Below, one piece after another: positions 1 to 10,899 of a stretch of 64,000 nucleotides of DNA. A model generated the notes under the pieces. That model searched no databases, had not been told where the DNA came from, and was given only the letters and a program-made list of their open reading frames with translations. The stretch is from Allantophomopsis cytisporea (taxonomy: Eukaryota; Ascomycota; Leotiomycetes; Phacidiales; Phacidiaceae). The stretch's first letter is position 1, and each line of letters begins with the position of its first letter. The translations under genes were made by a program, and so were the position numbers. The stretch covers positions 744,001-808,000 of the forward strand of contig CP103021.1 of assembly GCA_024752435.1 (NCBI GenBank), given 5' to 3'.

Positions 1-1253
1 GAAAGGTTAAAGAGCTTAGTCTCGAACCATCCCAGAAAGCATCTATTGACTTGACTAAGATGTCTGAAGAGACATCTCGAGGAAAGCTTCTGATGAAGGA
101 CGTAAGCCATCAGAAAACAAAGCGTCTACTCGGGCAGACATACACCTTCGCTGATGGCTTTTGTGGTGCTGGAGGCACAACTGCTGGTGCAAAGAAGGCG
201 AAGCTAAAGATACGCATTGGTTTCGACTGCTGGGCGCATGCAGGAAGGTCATGGGCGGCGAATTTTTCGGATGCTGTCTTGTATCTTATGACGGCAAACG
301 AAGTATTTCATTTCGTTAAGGAGTACAAGCACAACGTTGTAGTTGACGTTCTGCACTTATCGCCACCATGTCAGTTCTTCTCCCCGGCTCACACCATCGA
401 TGGGCAGAACGACGAAGCTAATGTCGCGGCTTTTCTTTGCATTGAAGAAGCCATCGCAACCTTCAAGCCCCGGATCGTGACACTAGAAGAAACAGCTGGA
501 CTGTGTCTACCATTTCATTTCGTTTGGTTATGCAAGTTGATCAACATGTTCACATCAAAAGGTTACTCTATTCGTTGGAAAGTCTGCGACCTCTTCAGAT
601 GGGGTCTTTGCCAACCTCGCAAGAGATTAGTTGTGATTGCGGCTTGCCCTGGAGAGTCTGTCCCTGACTTCCCAGACTACACCCACGATGAAGATGGAAG
701 GAATGGACTTAAGCCGTGTACAACCGTTAGCGATGTTCTTGATAGTATTCCCCTAGATGCAGAGGACCACAATCCAGACACTATTGGAATGGCACCCATA
801 GGTTCTATTTCCTGCTTTCCGGATGGAATGCTGCGGCGCACCATCGTTTGTAATGGTGGACAGAATTGTCACCCATCCGGGCGAAAACTCACTCTTCGTG
901 AGTATGCGAGATTTCAAGGGTTCTCGAATGAACACAAGTTCAGGGGCGCTTCTATCTTAAAGCAGATTGGAAACGCAGTACCTTCATCAGTGGCGGAAAC
1001 ACTCTTCACGTCAATCAGAAAGCACCTAGAGGCTGAGGATGATGTAGAAGATGAGAGAGAGGTTATCGATATTGATAACGACTCTCAGAACGATAGTGGG
1101 GCTCATGATAGTAATGGAGGTTTGAAAAGTGATAAGAAAAAGGGGGAGGTTATCAGCATCGACGACGACGACTCCCAAAAGAATGAGGTGGTTGAAATCA
1201 GTTATGATGCCACAAAGAAAAAGGGAAAGGAAAGGGCGATTCTCATCGATTAG
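1..1253 (+). CDS. RID/Masc1-like cytosine-5 DNA methyltransferase (5' end outside window)
   Basis: C5-cytosine DNA methyltransferase catalytic domain, resembling the fungal RID/Masc1 group linked to repeat-induced point mutation or de novo methylation. The frame is open from base 3, so the N-terminus lies upstream; about 417 codons are visible and no intron is evident. Motifs in order: SAM-binding FCGAGG (motif I), catalytic SPPCQFFSPAHT (motif IV), LEETAGL where most C5 enzymes have ENV (motif VI), QPRKRLVV (motif VIII), and LTLREYARFQGF with QIGNAVP (motifs IX-X). The SPAHT after the catalytic Cys and the changed ENV triad are typical of RID-like proteins as I recall them. A roughly 70-residue hydrophilic acidic/lysine tail follows the domain, with short repeats such as EVIDIDND and EVISIDDDD that resemble SUMO-interacting motifs. 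Family certain, subfamily likely. Confidence 0.88.
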   Translation, partial: KVKELSLEPSQKASIDLTKMSEETSRGKLLMKDVSHQKTKRLLGQTYTFADGFCGAGGTTAGAKKAKLKIRIGFDCWAHAGRSWAANFSDAVLYLMTANEVFHFVKEYKHNVVVDVLHLSPPCQFFSPAHTIDGQNDEANVAAFLCIEEAIATFKPRIVTLEETAGLCLPFHFVWLCKLINMFTSKGYSIRWKVCDLFRWGLCQPRKRLVVIAACPGESVPDFPDYTHDEDGRNGLKPCTTVSDVLDSIPLDAEDHNPDTIGMAPIGSISCFPDGMLRRTIVCNGGQNCHPSGRKLTLREYARFQGFSNEHKFRGASILKQIGNAVPSSVAETLFTSIRKHLEAEDDVEDEREVIDIDNDSQNDSGAHDSNGGLKSDKKKGEVISIDDDDSQKNEVVEISYDATKKKGKERAILID

Positions 1254-2454
1254 CTGATGGACATGACGGCATAGTGGGGGTATGATAGCGTTTCAGTTCT
1301 TGGTTCTGTCCTCTGTGCATCAAAGGGATGTAATTTGATGCTGTGACTTCAAACTCAACAGGCATGAGAAAATAATTTGAATCAATTACAGATGAGCAAA
1401 AGTAATCATGAAAAGGTATTTTATTTGAAGTGTCTATGCTAAAAAGTCTGGTGATGACCGGTTTTTGAACCATATAATGGTTACAAGCTGATAATAAACT
1501 GAAGACACATTAGCTACACTCATCAAATGTGCTGGATATATATTAAAATAAAAGTGAATGTTATGTTTCTCAGAGATCTTGGTAGAAAAGAATCAGTATG
1601 CCCGAAGGCATTCAGGATTTTCAGCGTGTTGTTTGTTCGTCCTTATACAATAGGTGGAGTGAAATTATTTGACAAGAACTTACCATATAGTGATAATTAC
1701 GTTGATGTATCCACGAAATTTCTAGAATTCATGATTTGCTAGGAACCTATTCATCTGCGCTTTGTTAGCACGTTTCTTTGAATTAAGGCATATTCAAAGA
1801 ATGGTGGGATTTCCAATATCAGGATATGTAAGAAAGGTATATCTCTCTCTTATGCCGTATAGGTACCCCGGCGAGGGTCCCACGACATAAGGTCAATCGC
1901 AAATTATATCGTCATTTCAGGAAAGGAGTGGATGCCGCAGAAAGAAAGAAGTAACATACCAGTTAATGCAGGTGTCGAAATGAGCTTGCTATCAGTTTCC
2001 GGGAGCAAGCTCAGTTACGCATATCTCGGTGAGAATATACTGAGCAGCTAGCGTGCATCCAAGTAGCTTCATCATCGACAGGTATTCACATGGCTGTGAT
2101 CTCTGGATGAATCAACCATATTTATGTTGTGTGAATGAGAAGTTAGTTCTTTACGCAAGAAGAAATTCTGAGGTTCGCGATACAAAGTTACTCGGGGTCG
2201 TCGCACTAGCGCGCGTGTGCTGACATAAGCAGACTAGAACAAAAGTTTGAGTGCCTTTTCTTAGGGCTTGCGCACATCGGTTAATCGAATCTCTCGAAAT
2301 CGCTTTGGAGATTTGCAACATCATCGACAACGACGACAAACATCCCAACCGACAACCACCCTCACGTAGGTTACGATCACATCCTGCGACTCGATATACA
2401 GAATTCGCGAAAGCTGGGAATCCCAAGCTGACAATATCGCATAGAAACTTCAAA
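1254..2454. other. Intergenic, methyltransferase 3' side to eL14 promoter
   Basis: No coding frame worth calling; a 71-codon + strand frame at 1527-1742 has no recognisable features. The last 250 bases before the eL14 start are likely promoter and 5' leader of a highly expressed ribosomal protein gene. Confidence 0.5.
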
Positions 2455-2960
2455 ATGGGTGACGCCGACATCAAAGCCTCGCAATGGAGATTGGTCGAAG
2501 TTGGCCGTGTCGTCTTGATCCACGGTGGACCATCCGACGGCAAGCTCGCCACCATTGTTGAGATCATCGACCACAAGCGCGTACGTCTTTCGATCACGAA
2601 TATGTCGGAATAAGGAGGACAAGGTACTAACATGTATTTCAGGTTCTCATCGATGGACCAGCTACCGACTCCAAGACCGCCGTTCCTCGCCAGGCTGCTG
2701 CCCTTTCCCACCTCATTCTCACACCATTGGTTCTCGCCAAGCTTCCAAGAGGAGCCCGTACCGGTACCGTCAAGGCCGCATGGGAGAAGGCTGGCATCGA
2801 GGCCAAGTGGCAGGAGAGCACCTGGGCCAAGAAGCGCGCCCAGAAGGAGAGAAGACGGGCATTGACCGACTTCGAGCGTTTCAAGGTTTTGCGTTTGAGA
2901 AAGCAGGCACGTTTCGAGGTCCGCAAGTCCTTGGCCAAGGTTGTCAAGGCTGCGAACTAA
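2455..2960 (+). CDS. RPL14: 60S ribosomal protein eL14
   Basis: Large-subunit ribosomal protein eL14. Exons 2455-2580 and 2643-2960; the 62-nt intron (2581-2642) has donor GTACGT, branch TACTAAC and acceptor CAG. Spliced protein 147 aa, near the family's usual 135-150. It begins MGDADIKASQWRLVEVGRVV; the KOW-type segment VGRVVLIHGGPSDGKLATIV and the following VLIDGPAT are the eL14 signature. The basic C-terminal half contains the RRRALTDFERFKV block. The start is the first ATG of the frame that gives the family N-terminus. The intron sits inside the conserved IIDHKR/VLIDGP region. Confidence 0.95.
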
Positions 2961-3679
2961 GGTCATGATGGTTGGGTTTGGGAGCGAGAATTTCAATGCA
3001 TAGGGTTGCTGGATTCCTTTGCTTCTCTGGGTTACTTGTATGCTACGTCAAATAAAATGACGGGCGTCAAAATGCATACGGACTTCAACAGCATAAAATT
3101 GGTGTTATTGGGGTGCTTTCGCTCTTGAATTTATGATTTCATGTGAAATGGGAAATGCTGAAATTCGTACAAACCACCGCGAAGTAAACATGATATGAAT
3201 GCAGAGTAAACAAAGTACTCTCTATCTGCATATTGCATGCATATGAAATGACATGTGCAAACTAGGGTCATATTATTGTTCTAAGTGCACCATTTCCTTA
3301 AAGGACGGAATCCGGAGTCAGAGTACAATATTATTTGCATGCCTGGAATATTGAGAAAGCACTCTTTTGCCTAAGGCGTTAACCGAACTGGATGGAAACC
3401 CTAACACTTTTCGACATATCGACAGCAACAGCACGTCACGTTTACCACAAGTCTCTGTCAGTACATCACTCCAGGTCAGTACATACAATTGCACCCAGAT
3501 ATCTATGAAAGGCTTCATTGTGGAGTCTGCTGGAAATTTCTGCACGGAATGCAGGATCAATCCTCGAATTTCGTGCAGCTTTTCGCATTCACGAACGCAC
3601 AACATGCAAATTCACGACAGCAATATTTAAGCTCAAAATACTGACGGAATTCGCGATCGCAGATACCACAAATTTTAAA
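2961..3679. other. Intergenic, eL14 3' region and NAC-alpha promoter
   Basis: Contains the eL14 3' end and the leader of the next gene. Open frames on both strands here are short, overlapping and without recognisable domains. Confidence 0.5.
3051..3056 (+). terminator. AATAAA polyadenylation-signal-like hexamer after eL14
   Basis: Canonical AATAAA 91 bases after the eL14 stop codon. Fungal poly(A) signals are degenerate, so this is only a plausible 3'-end element. Confidence 0.35.
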
Positions 3680-4491
3680 ATGTCGAACCCACGCATCGAA
3701 GAGCTTCCGGACGAGGAAGTCCCAAAGAACGTCACAGCTGAGGATGACGGATCTGATAGCTCCGACTCTGAGATTGAGACTGGCGATGCTAGCATCCCAG
3801 CTGGTTCCCAGGTTGGCGTTGTCTCCCGCAACGAGAAGAAGGCCCGCAAGTCCATTGCCAAGCTCGGCTTGAAGAGAGTTGAGGGTATCACCAGAGTCAC
3901 TCTTAGAAGACCAAAGAACGTATGTGGACGACCCCGCACAAGACTGGAAGCTGGAGAGTAGCGAAGCTTGGTAGAGCTTGCTCTGTTCAGGACTCCGCGA
4001 AGAGCATACCTTTTGCTTACTGGAACTTTACGCTGACATTCGCATCAGATCTTGTTCGTCATCAACCAGCCAGAAGTCTGGAAGTCCCCAAACTCTAACA
4101 CCTACATGTACGTTGCCATAGCTCTTTCTAGAGAGATCTTACTGACAAGCTGAATAGCGTCTTCGGTGAGGCTAAGATTGAGGATCTCAACTCCCAGGCT
4201 CAGGCCTCCGCTGCCCAGCAGCTCGCCGCTGCTGAGTCTCACGACCACGCCGGTCACGACCACGCTGGCCACGACCACTCCCACGAGGGTAAGGGTAAGG
4301 CTGTTGAAGGTGCTGAGGCCAAGAAGGAGGAGGAAGAGGAAGATGAGGAAGAGGTTGATGCTACTGGTCTTGAGGACAAGGACATCGAGCTTGTTATGAC
4401 CCAAGCCAGCGTCTCCCGCAACAAGGCCGTTAAGGCTTTGAAGGAGAACGACAACGATATCGTCAACTCTATCATGGCATTGAGCATATAG
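3680..4491 (+). CDS. EGD2: Nascent polypeptide-associated complex subunit alpha
   Basis: Alpha subunit of NAC, the ribosome-associated heterodimer that contacts emerging nascent chains. Exons 3680-3919, 4049-4107 and 4158-4491; introns of 129 and 50 nt. Spliced length 210 aa. Acidic N-terminus, then the NAC domain beginning near SRNEKKARKSIAKLGL and running through ITRVTLRRPKN, ILFVINQPEVWKSPNSNTY and IVFGEAKIEDLNSQAQ. A His/Asp-rich linker (DHAGHDHAGHDHSHEG) and an acidic stretch precede the C-terminal UBA domain (LEDKDIELVMTQASVSRNKAVKAL). The two splice junctions restore the uninterrupted family core. Confidence 0.95.
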
Positions 4492-4989
4492 GTTGATTGA
4501 TACTGATTGTTGGATGAAACGGGGAATGAGGGCTGAGACGCAAGTCGACTCGAACTCTTTTTGCAGTAATTCATGGCAATGTACATTAGTCTGTCTTGTC
4601 ATTAAAGATACATGCATCAAAAAAGCAGTGCATATAACACTACTATCTCCGAACCCGGACACAACTGTGACAACTCTTTATTATATATAAACTCGTGACA
4701 AACTAGACTGCAAAATCTCCACAAGTAACAATTAATCTTATACATTAAGTCTGTTAGGAACCAATGTCTTTTAAGTAGTCTGTTGAAAACGTATAGCATC
4801 TGAAGCATGTTCCCAAGTGTACTAAAGTAGGTAGAACTGGACGTTGTGTCGGGAATTTGAGGGGCTCAAAATATCACGTGATGTGAGGAGGCCATGCCAG
4901 AACGAGGACTTCCGAACCGAAGTCAAATCGCAGCTTCACGAAACAACCATCCCATCATCTCCCCTCATCTTCCATTCAATACCGTCACA
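4492..4989. other. Intergenic, NAC-alpha 3' region and ATP7 promoter
   Basis: No gene. The ATP7-proximal part holds a TCACGTGA element (see 4875-4880). Confidence 0.5.
4875..4880. promoter_or_regulatory. CACGTG E-box upstream of ATP7
   Basis: Palindromic CACGTG within TCACGTGA, 110 bases upstream of the ATP7 start codon. bHLH/Cbf1-type factors bind this core in fungi; use here is inferred from position only. Confidence 0.4.
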
Positions 4990-5769
4990 ATGGCAGCTGG
5001 AGTAAGTCTTTTGAGTCAATTGAGTGTTTCTACTGCCCTGGCGAGCTCGGCGCATGTTGATGAAGCCGTCTACCCCCGTGTAGAAGCACTTTTGTTCGAC
5101 GTACCTAGCGAGAATTCCCAGCTAACAATTGCTGTCGCAGCGATCCGCAGCTCTCAAGCTTGACTGGCAGGCCGTTACCACGAGCCTTGGCCTTCGTGGA
5201 CAAACTGTCGCCTCCCTCCAAGCCTTTAAGAAGCGCAACGAGGATGCCCGCCGCCGCGTTCAGTTGCTCTCCGAGCAGCCACAGCAGGTCGACTTCTCCC
5301 ACTACCGCTCTATCCTCAAGAACCAGGCAGTTATCGATGAGATCGAGAACCACTACAAGACCTTCAAGCCAGTCACCTATGATGTCAACCGTCAGATCAA
5401 GGCTATTGAGACCTTCGAGGCCCAGGCCATCAAGAACGCCGAGGAGACTAAGGGACGTGTCGACCTGGAGTTGAAGGACCTTGAGAAGACCTTGAAGAAC
5501 ATTGAGGAGGCTAGACCATTCGACGAGCTCACTGTGGTAAGTTGGGGCAATTTCGCAGAACTGGTTGATGGAATAGGACAAAATCTGACACATATTATAG
5601 GACGAGGTTGCTGCTGCCCGCCCAGACATCGACGAGAAGACCTCCCAGCTCGTCTCCAAGGGACGCTGGGGTGTTCCAGGCTACAAGGTACGATTTTCTG
5701 CAATGGAGACAATTTTCACATTACTGACCTCCGATATAGGAGAGATTCGGCGACTTGTCCGTCCTCTAA
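4990..5769 (+). CDS. ATP7: ATP synthase subunit d, mitochondrial
   Basis: Peripheral-stalk subunit d of the mitochondrial F1Fo ATP synthase. Four exons: 4990-5001, 5141-5536, 5601-5687 and 5740-5769, so the first coding exon is only 12 nt (MAAG). Introns are 139, 64 and 52 nt. Spliced protein 174 aa, the same as the yeast length I recall. Diagnostic segments: RSAALKLDW, LGLRGQTVASLQAFKKRNEDARR, QVDFSHYRSILKNQAVIDEIE, ARPFDELTV and the C-terminal KGRWGVPGYKERFGDL. The first intron is long for this window and separates the start codon from the conserved core. Confidence 0.95.
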
Positions 5770-6228
5770 GCCTGATATTCATATCCTTTCCTTTGTCTTG
5801 TTGTACCACTGTACATAATGGATCGATATTTCAATAGAAACGAGATTTGACGAGATTCGTTACCTATAAGCTGCTGATAATCTGCATAACCACAACTAGA
5901 GCCTCAAGAATATATGGAATTTTGTGAGATTTTGAATAGGGAAGCTTGCGAATTATAAGACCCTAGTTTCAGGCATATGTCATTCTTCACTCTAGCACAG
6001 TATGATTTGAAGATGCTCCACCTATGAGAGCTGGTATGTCATGTTACGGATACAGCTTGCTAGCTTTGATGGAGGGGTTTGTTCATGTGATATCTTTACA
6101 ATACAGAGTTGAATTGATTATGTTAACAAGAAATGATGTACTCCTCTATACGGTTGGGAAAATATGCTGATACCCTGCACGTATGCTACGCCTTTTGGCA
6201 AAATAGTATGAAGAAAACATGCAGATAT
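5770..6228. other. Intergenic between ATP7 and MRS2 (convergent 3' ends)
   Basis: AT-rich 3' flanks of two convergent genes. Nothing else seen. Confidence 0.5.
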
Positions 6229-8005
6229 CTATGTCGATTTTTTCAGCCTGGCGGGCACAAGAGACACCCGATTGGTCTCATCAGCGCCCTCCTTCATAGC
6301 ACTAACTCTCTCTTCCCTTAGCCTTCTAGTACGCTCTCTTCTGCCGCTCTCGATCAGTTCTTTGGCAACCTCGTCATCCGTGTTCCTCCAGCTGCCTCTT
6401 CCGCTCTTGCGGCCAAGTCTACCATCCTCACCCCACATACTGACGCGTTGGACCTTTCTCAACTTGACAAGACCCCAGCTACAGACCATAGCGGCAAACA
6501 TGAATGACCAAGCACTGACACCAAGGAAACCAAGATCAGACTCCTCAATGAAATTCTTTAAGTTCATACCGTAGAGTGCAGCAATGAAGGCCCCAGAGCC
6601 CATGCCCAATGTTCCAATGGAAAACTTGAGGTCGAGAAGCATGAGCGAGTTACGGTTTGCATCTAAAATAGCCTTTACACTGCATGGGATGTTAGTAGAT
6701 GCCAAGTGGAGACTGAGTCAGATCAAACTTACATCTCTTCGGTGTTGCGAATGTTGGAGACCAAATTGCCAGAAACTTGTACAATCTCATCGCATACTTT
6801 GTGGTAAGATTCGAGCAACATCTCAACCTCAGTATGATCATCTTCGCCACGCATTATATCATGAGCCTTTTCCGTCAAGTACATCGAAGCCAGGTCGTCG
6901 TCAGCTTCCAAGAGTTCATCAATTGCATCCCGGACAAGCTTTGCCTTCTGCTCGTATGTACCAAGCTTCTTCGAGTAAATGAGCAAATGACGTAGCTTAT
7001 CTCTATCAATATCTTCCTCGAGTTCCCGAAGGACACGAACAACAGGATCTCTGACGCCTTCGAACTCGGTTTCTAATGCTGAAGTGACTGATATGAGCAC
7101 GGATTCTAATGCACGGAACTCATATGGGAGGCCCCCAGCTAATGGAGATCCTTGTTTCGCCTTCAGCTTGTTCTCTAGATCGTAGACAAATAGCGATTGG
7201 GTGTATGTGCTTGCTGAACCGTATGTATCGAAGAGAAGGACTCTGTTGTGTTTGATAAGGCAGCGGAGATGTAACAAGTTAATCAAAATTGCAGATGGGC
7301 GGACGAGAATGTGTGGCAAGAGAGAAGAATCGATCTTTCGAAGGTCTCGAGGAAGGAGTCCATACTATCACAATATCAGCATTGAAAAAGTTATCCTATA
7401 TCATTTATACATACTTTCTGAATGAGCTCAGTCTTCTTAAACTCTGAATTTACCAAAACAACATCCCCATTCTCGTTAAATTCGGTACATCTGAGTTTTG
7501 GTTCGTTCGCAGTCTTCACCAACATATTTCGCCCTAAGCTGAACATATTTTCATTGGAGTCTTCTCTGGGAGGTAGATCGTCGGCTCTGAGGCGTCGTCC
7601 ACCTCCCTGCTTGTAGCCCCAGAGATGTTTGAGCCATCGATATGCTTCGTTATGAAGTGTCCTTTGGTATGAAGATGAGCCATTGGGCAGCTGAAGATAT
7701 CGGTTCGAACGAGAAGTATTTTGCGCTTGCGACTTCACCTTTGACGTACGCGGACGCAGAAAATCGAGATTTAGTACATTCGACTCGAGAGGCACCGGCG
7801 CAAAGGTGCATAGCTGTCGTGGACTTGACGATAATTTTTGAGATCTCGCAGAGGATAAATGCGCCGTTCGGGTTACATGGTCGAAAGTAACGCCTGCACG
7901 CGGATTAGGCCTGAAGAAGCAAACGTCTTCGGTTTGTGCTTTCAAGAACCTCAGAAGGCTTGTCGATGGCACGGCAGCTTTCTGAAGATTCTGAGCAGAC
8001 CGCAT
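6229..8005 (-). CDS. MRS2: Mitochondrial inner-membrane magnesium channel, MRS2/LPE10 family
   Basis: CorA/MRS2-type Mg2+ channel of the mitochondrial inner membrane. Exons (minus) 8005-7415, 7364-6733 and 6679-6229; introns 50 and 53 nt. Spliced protein 557 aa, longer than the yeast protein because of extended ends. The N-terminus is basic and Ser-rich with no strong early acidic cluster, as expected of a mitochondrial presequence. The soluble domain contains YGLLPRDLRKID, LPHILVRPSAILINLLHLR and the coiled-coil ELEEDIDRDKLRHLL region. The signature YGMN (GMN at residues 445-447) ends the first of two transmembrane helices; the second is LGVSAWSFMFAAMVCSWGLV. The C-terminal tail is rich in Arg and Lys. 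Confidence 0.94.
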
Positions 8006-8538
8006 CTCAGCGAGGAGAATGCTTTGTTTGAAAGGCGTTCAGTATTCCTATGGTAGCCAAGAGATCGAGTTGTAGAATATAATTTTAGCCTCAGGTTTGA
8101 GACTGCAATGACATCGGTGCTTGACGCTTGGACGGATAGTATCAATTCCAGCAAATACAATGGTTTCATGGATTTGTAAATTCCACCTTTGAATCCAAGA
8201 ATTTTGTGCTCTGCTACTGCATTTGTATCCAGCAGGACTTTGAACGATTCAAATATCAATATAAGACCAAAACTTTTCCATCCGATTTTCTTTCGTAGCT
8301 CAAATTTAGAGTCCAGGGATTTTTTTTTAATAATAATATTCACAGTATTTTGAGGTAAGCACCAGCGAGAACTCCTATCTTTATTACTGATTGAGGTGAA
8401 AAACAGCACATACAACTGAAGAAAATGTAGACACCATATCTTATGGAGACCGAGCTTAGATAGATTGCTTCGTTATCTCAAGAAGGATTTGTTAATCGTC
8501 AAAAATATTCATTCATTCATTGATCAATAAAATATTAA
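8006..8538. other. Intergenic, MRS2 promoter and SRP101 3' region
   Basis: No supported gene; the 154-codon minus frame reaching into it is a shadow without domains. Confidence 0.45.
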
Positions 8539-10643
8539 CTACTGAGTGTTTGCAAGCAGTTTGTCTACTGCCCACTTCACAGAAAGGTTTCGCAAGTCGG
8601 AGTAATGCTGTCCAACACCAACGAATAAAACAGGTACTCCTGTGCTGTGAACCATAGATACCAAAGTCCCAACTGCGTATCTGTTAGTGCGAAATTTCCA
8701 CCAACAGGGAGTTGTGCTTACCCATATCACCAACAGTATCACACTTAGAAATAATGAATCCATCAAGTCCACGGCCTGCTCCAAATGCTTCATTGAAGTT
8801 CCTTGCTTGAGCAACGGAATCTGTTCCGACAAGTGCCTCGCCAACCATGAGGATCTTATCAGGGTTAGCAAACTTGGCGAATTTCTCCAGAGAGGACATA
8901 AGGCGCTGATCGTTATGTCTTCTTCCAGCCGTATCAATCAAGACAACATCGAAACCTTGCTGACCAGCATAAGTGACCGCATCTTTGGCAATAGTTGCAG
9001 CATCCTTTCCATAACCTTTCTGATACAATTCGACCTGTCCACCTTCACGGGCGCTCAATTCCTTCAGGTTTCTGGCGTGAACTTGTAGCTGCTCCACAGC
9101 TCCAGATCTAAAAGTATCACAAGCCACAATCAGAACCTTGTATTTATTCTGTAGAAGAAAGAAGCAAATCTTTGATAGATTTGTAGACTTTCCAACACCA
9201 TTGACACCAACAACGGAGATGACATATGGGCGGGGCTTCGTTAAAGACAAGGCAGATGGTGAAGTGACCGCGTCAATCTCGCGGAGAAGATCAAGAGATG
9301 ATGTTGGTGTGAGAATCTTTCGAAGAGATGCTTCCATAGCTGTGTGGATCCTCGCCTGGATACTCTCAAAGCTTCCAGTCTTTACTCCGATCAACTCCCG
9401 CTCAACGCCTTCACACAATCGTATGGCAGCCTCTCGAGCCACGTTCTTCTTTAGTAAATGGTCCTCCATACCCTTCATAGCCTTATCAAGGTCCTGCTTG
9501 GTGAGAATCTTGCCACCAACAACATTTCGGAATAAGCCACCAATAGCACTGACGCCGGACCCGAACATTCCCTTGGAAGCAATAGACTCGGTCTTTTTAG
9601 CATCTGCGGAAGCCAACATAGAGTGGACTTCACTATCCAGATCTTTGAGTACGAATTGGCCCTTTCCAGTCTTTGTTCCCCAGGTCTTTTGGTCTACTTC
9701 CTCCATAGCTCCAGGTCGACTAGTCTCGTCTTCATCGCCATTGGAAACAATCGAATAGTCCAGAGGAGTATCGCTATCTTCGTCTGCAAGACCCTCAGCA
9801 TCCCATCTTCTACCTTTCTTTGCCGAATTCGATTTCGTAGCTTTACTTTTTTTCGCCGAGGATTCCTCTCCCGATGAGGCGTTCACAGGACTATTAACCC
9901 CTTTTCTCGCACGACGTGAGAGCTTGCCTCCTGGTCCACCCTTTGCTGTAAGCAGATGTCCTGATCCTGGTGTCGCAGGTCGGGAAACGTCTGGGCTTCC
10001 GATGGGCGTTGAACCATTCGATTTCAGGTCTCGATTGTTTGTCTTAGAAGCTCCTCTGGACAGAAGGCCTGGAAGTGGTGGTGGCTCATCGTCGAAATAT
10101 TCAGGCTCGGCAGGTTCTCTAGCTGGGGTGGCGATAGACTCTGCGATTCGTCCCTCCGACTTTGTTAAGGTGCCTTCAAGCTCTTTTAGTTGTTGGTCGA
10201 AATAATCGTCGAAATGACATTCTACAATGCTGGTATGTGGCTTCTTAAGCTGATCACCATACAATTCGACGAAAATTATTCGAATATTGTCTACAAGCTT
10301 GTCTATCCATGAAATATGAAGAAGTGATCTGTAAACAGCCTAGTTTTTTGCGGTCAGTACTTCTCATTGACAGAGGAGTGGTAGGAAGATAAATCTCCAA
10401 GCTTACCACAAATATAAGACCCAGTTCCTTTACTGTGGTCCATTTCAATGTATGTTGATCGTATTTATAGGGGGGGTTATTCGCGGAAGACACATCGTCT
10501 GCAACACCTGCACCTGGTAATGTTCGCTCCTCAATGAACACATTTGTTATGAGGCTATTAATAATTGCGGGATTCGTTGGAGTCAATGTCCTCGACCATA
10601 AAACCACCCCAGAAGTTGTCAGAATCTCGAACGTGTCCAGCAT
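8539..10643 (-). CDS. SRP101: Signal recognition particle receptor subunit alpha
   Basis: SRP-family GTPase of the ER-membrane receptor that docks SRP-ribosome complexes. Exons (minus) 10643-10407, 10339-8722 and 8672-8539; introns 67 and 49 nt. Spliced protein 662 aa. The N-terminal longin-like SRX domain begins MLDTFEILTTSGVVLWS. A long charged linker follows, then the NG domain with the P-loop GVNGVGKST near residues 455-463, the SRP-type DTFRSGAVEQL insertion motif, DTAGR (G3) and SKCD in the G4 position. The last exon supplies VGTLVSMVHSTGVPVLFVGVGQ, ending LLANTQ. It shares a 256-bp intergenic region with the divergent YIF1. Confidence 0.95.
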
Positions 10644-10899
10644 TTTGCAAATATTAGAATATTATGGAGTTGCTTGGAAGGACAAGGCTGTCGCTGTAAA
10701 TACGCCGATGTAGGTCTCAATCATCTCTAGCTCTGGCCAAGGTCAAATGTTGGCGGAGACAAGCGGCAGAATCACAATGACCTTAACTCTCTGGGACACA
10801 TTTCCAGTGCGATACAGGCTACGTAGCTACGATAAATCATTTACTCCCCGACTTTCGATTTCCCTTCTGAATTGCACTACATCGCATTTGTCGCGCAAT

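Noticed and set aside
1990..2075. Minus-strand ATGATGA with downstream CTGA motifs between the methyltransferase and eL14 genes
   Set aside because: No terminal stem and no recognisable rRNA antisense; chance occurrence is likely.
2151..2996. 281-codon minus-strand frame
   Set aside because: Exactly antisense to the eL14 gene, whose spliced protein is unmistakable.
9138..9758. 206-codon plus-strand frame
   Set aside because: Antisense shadow of the SRP receptor alpha coding exon.
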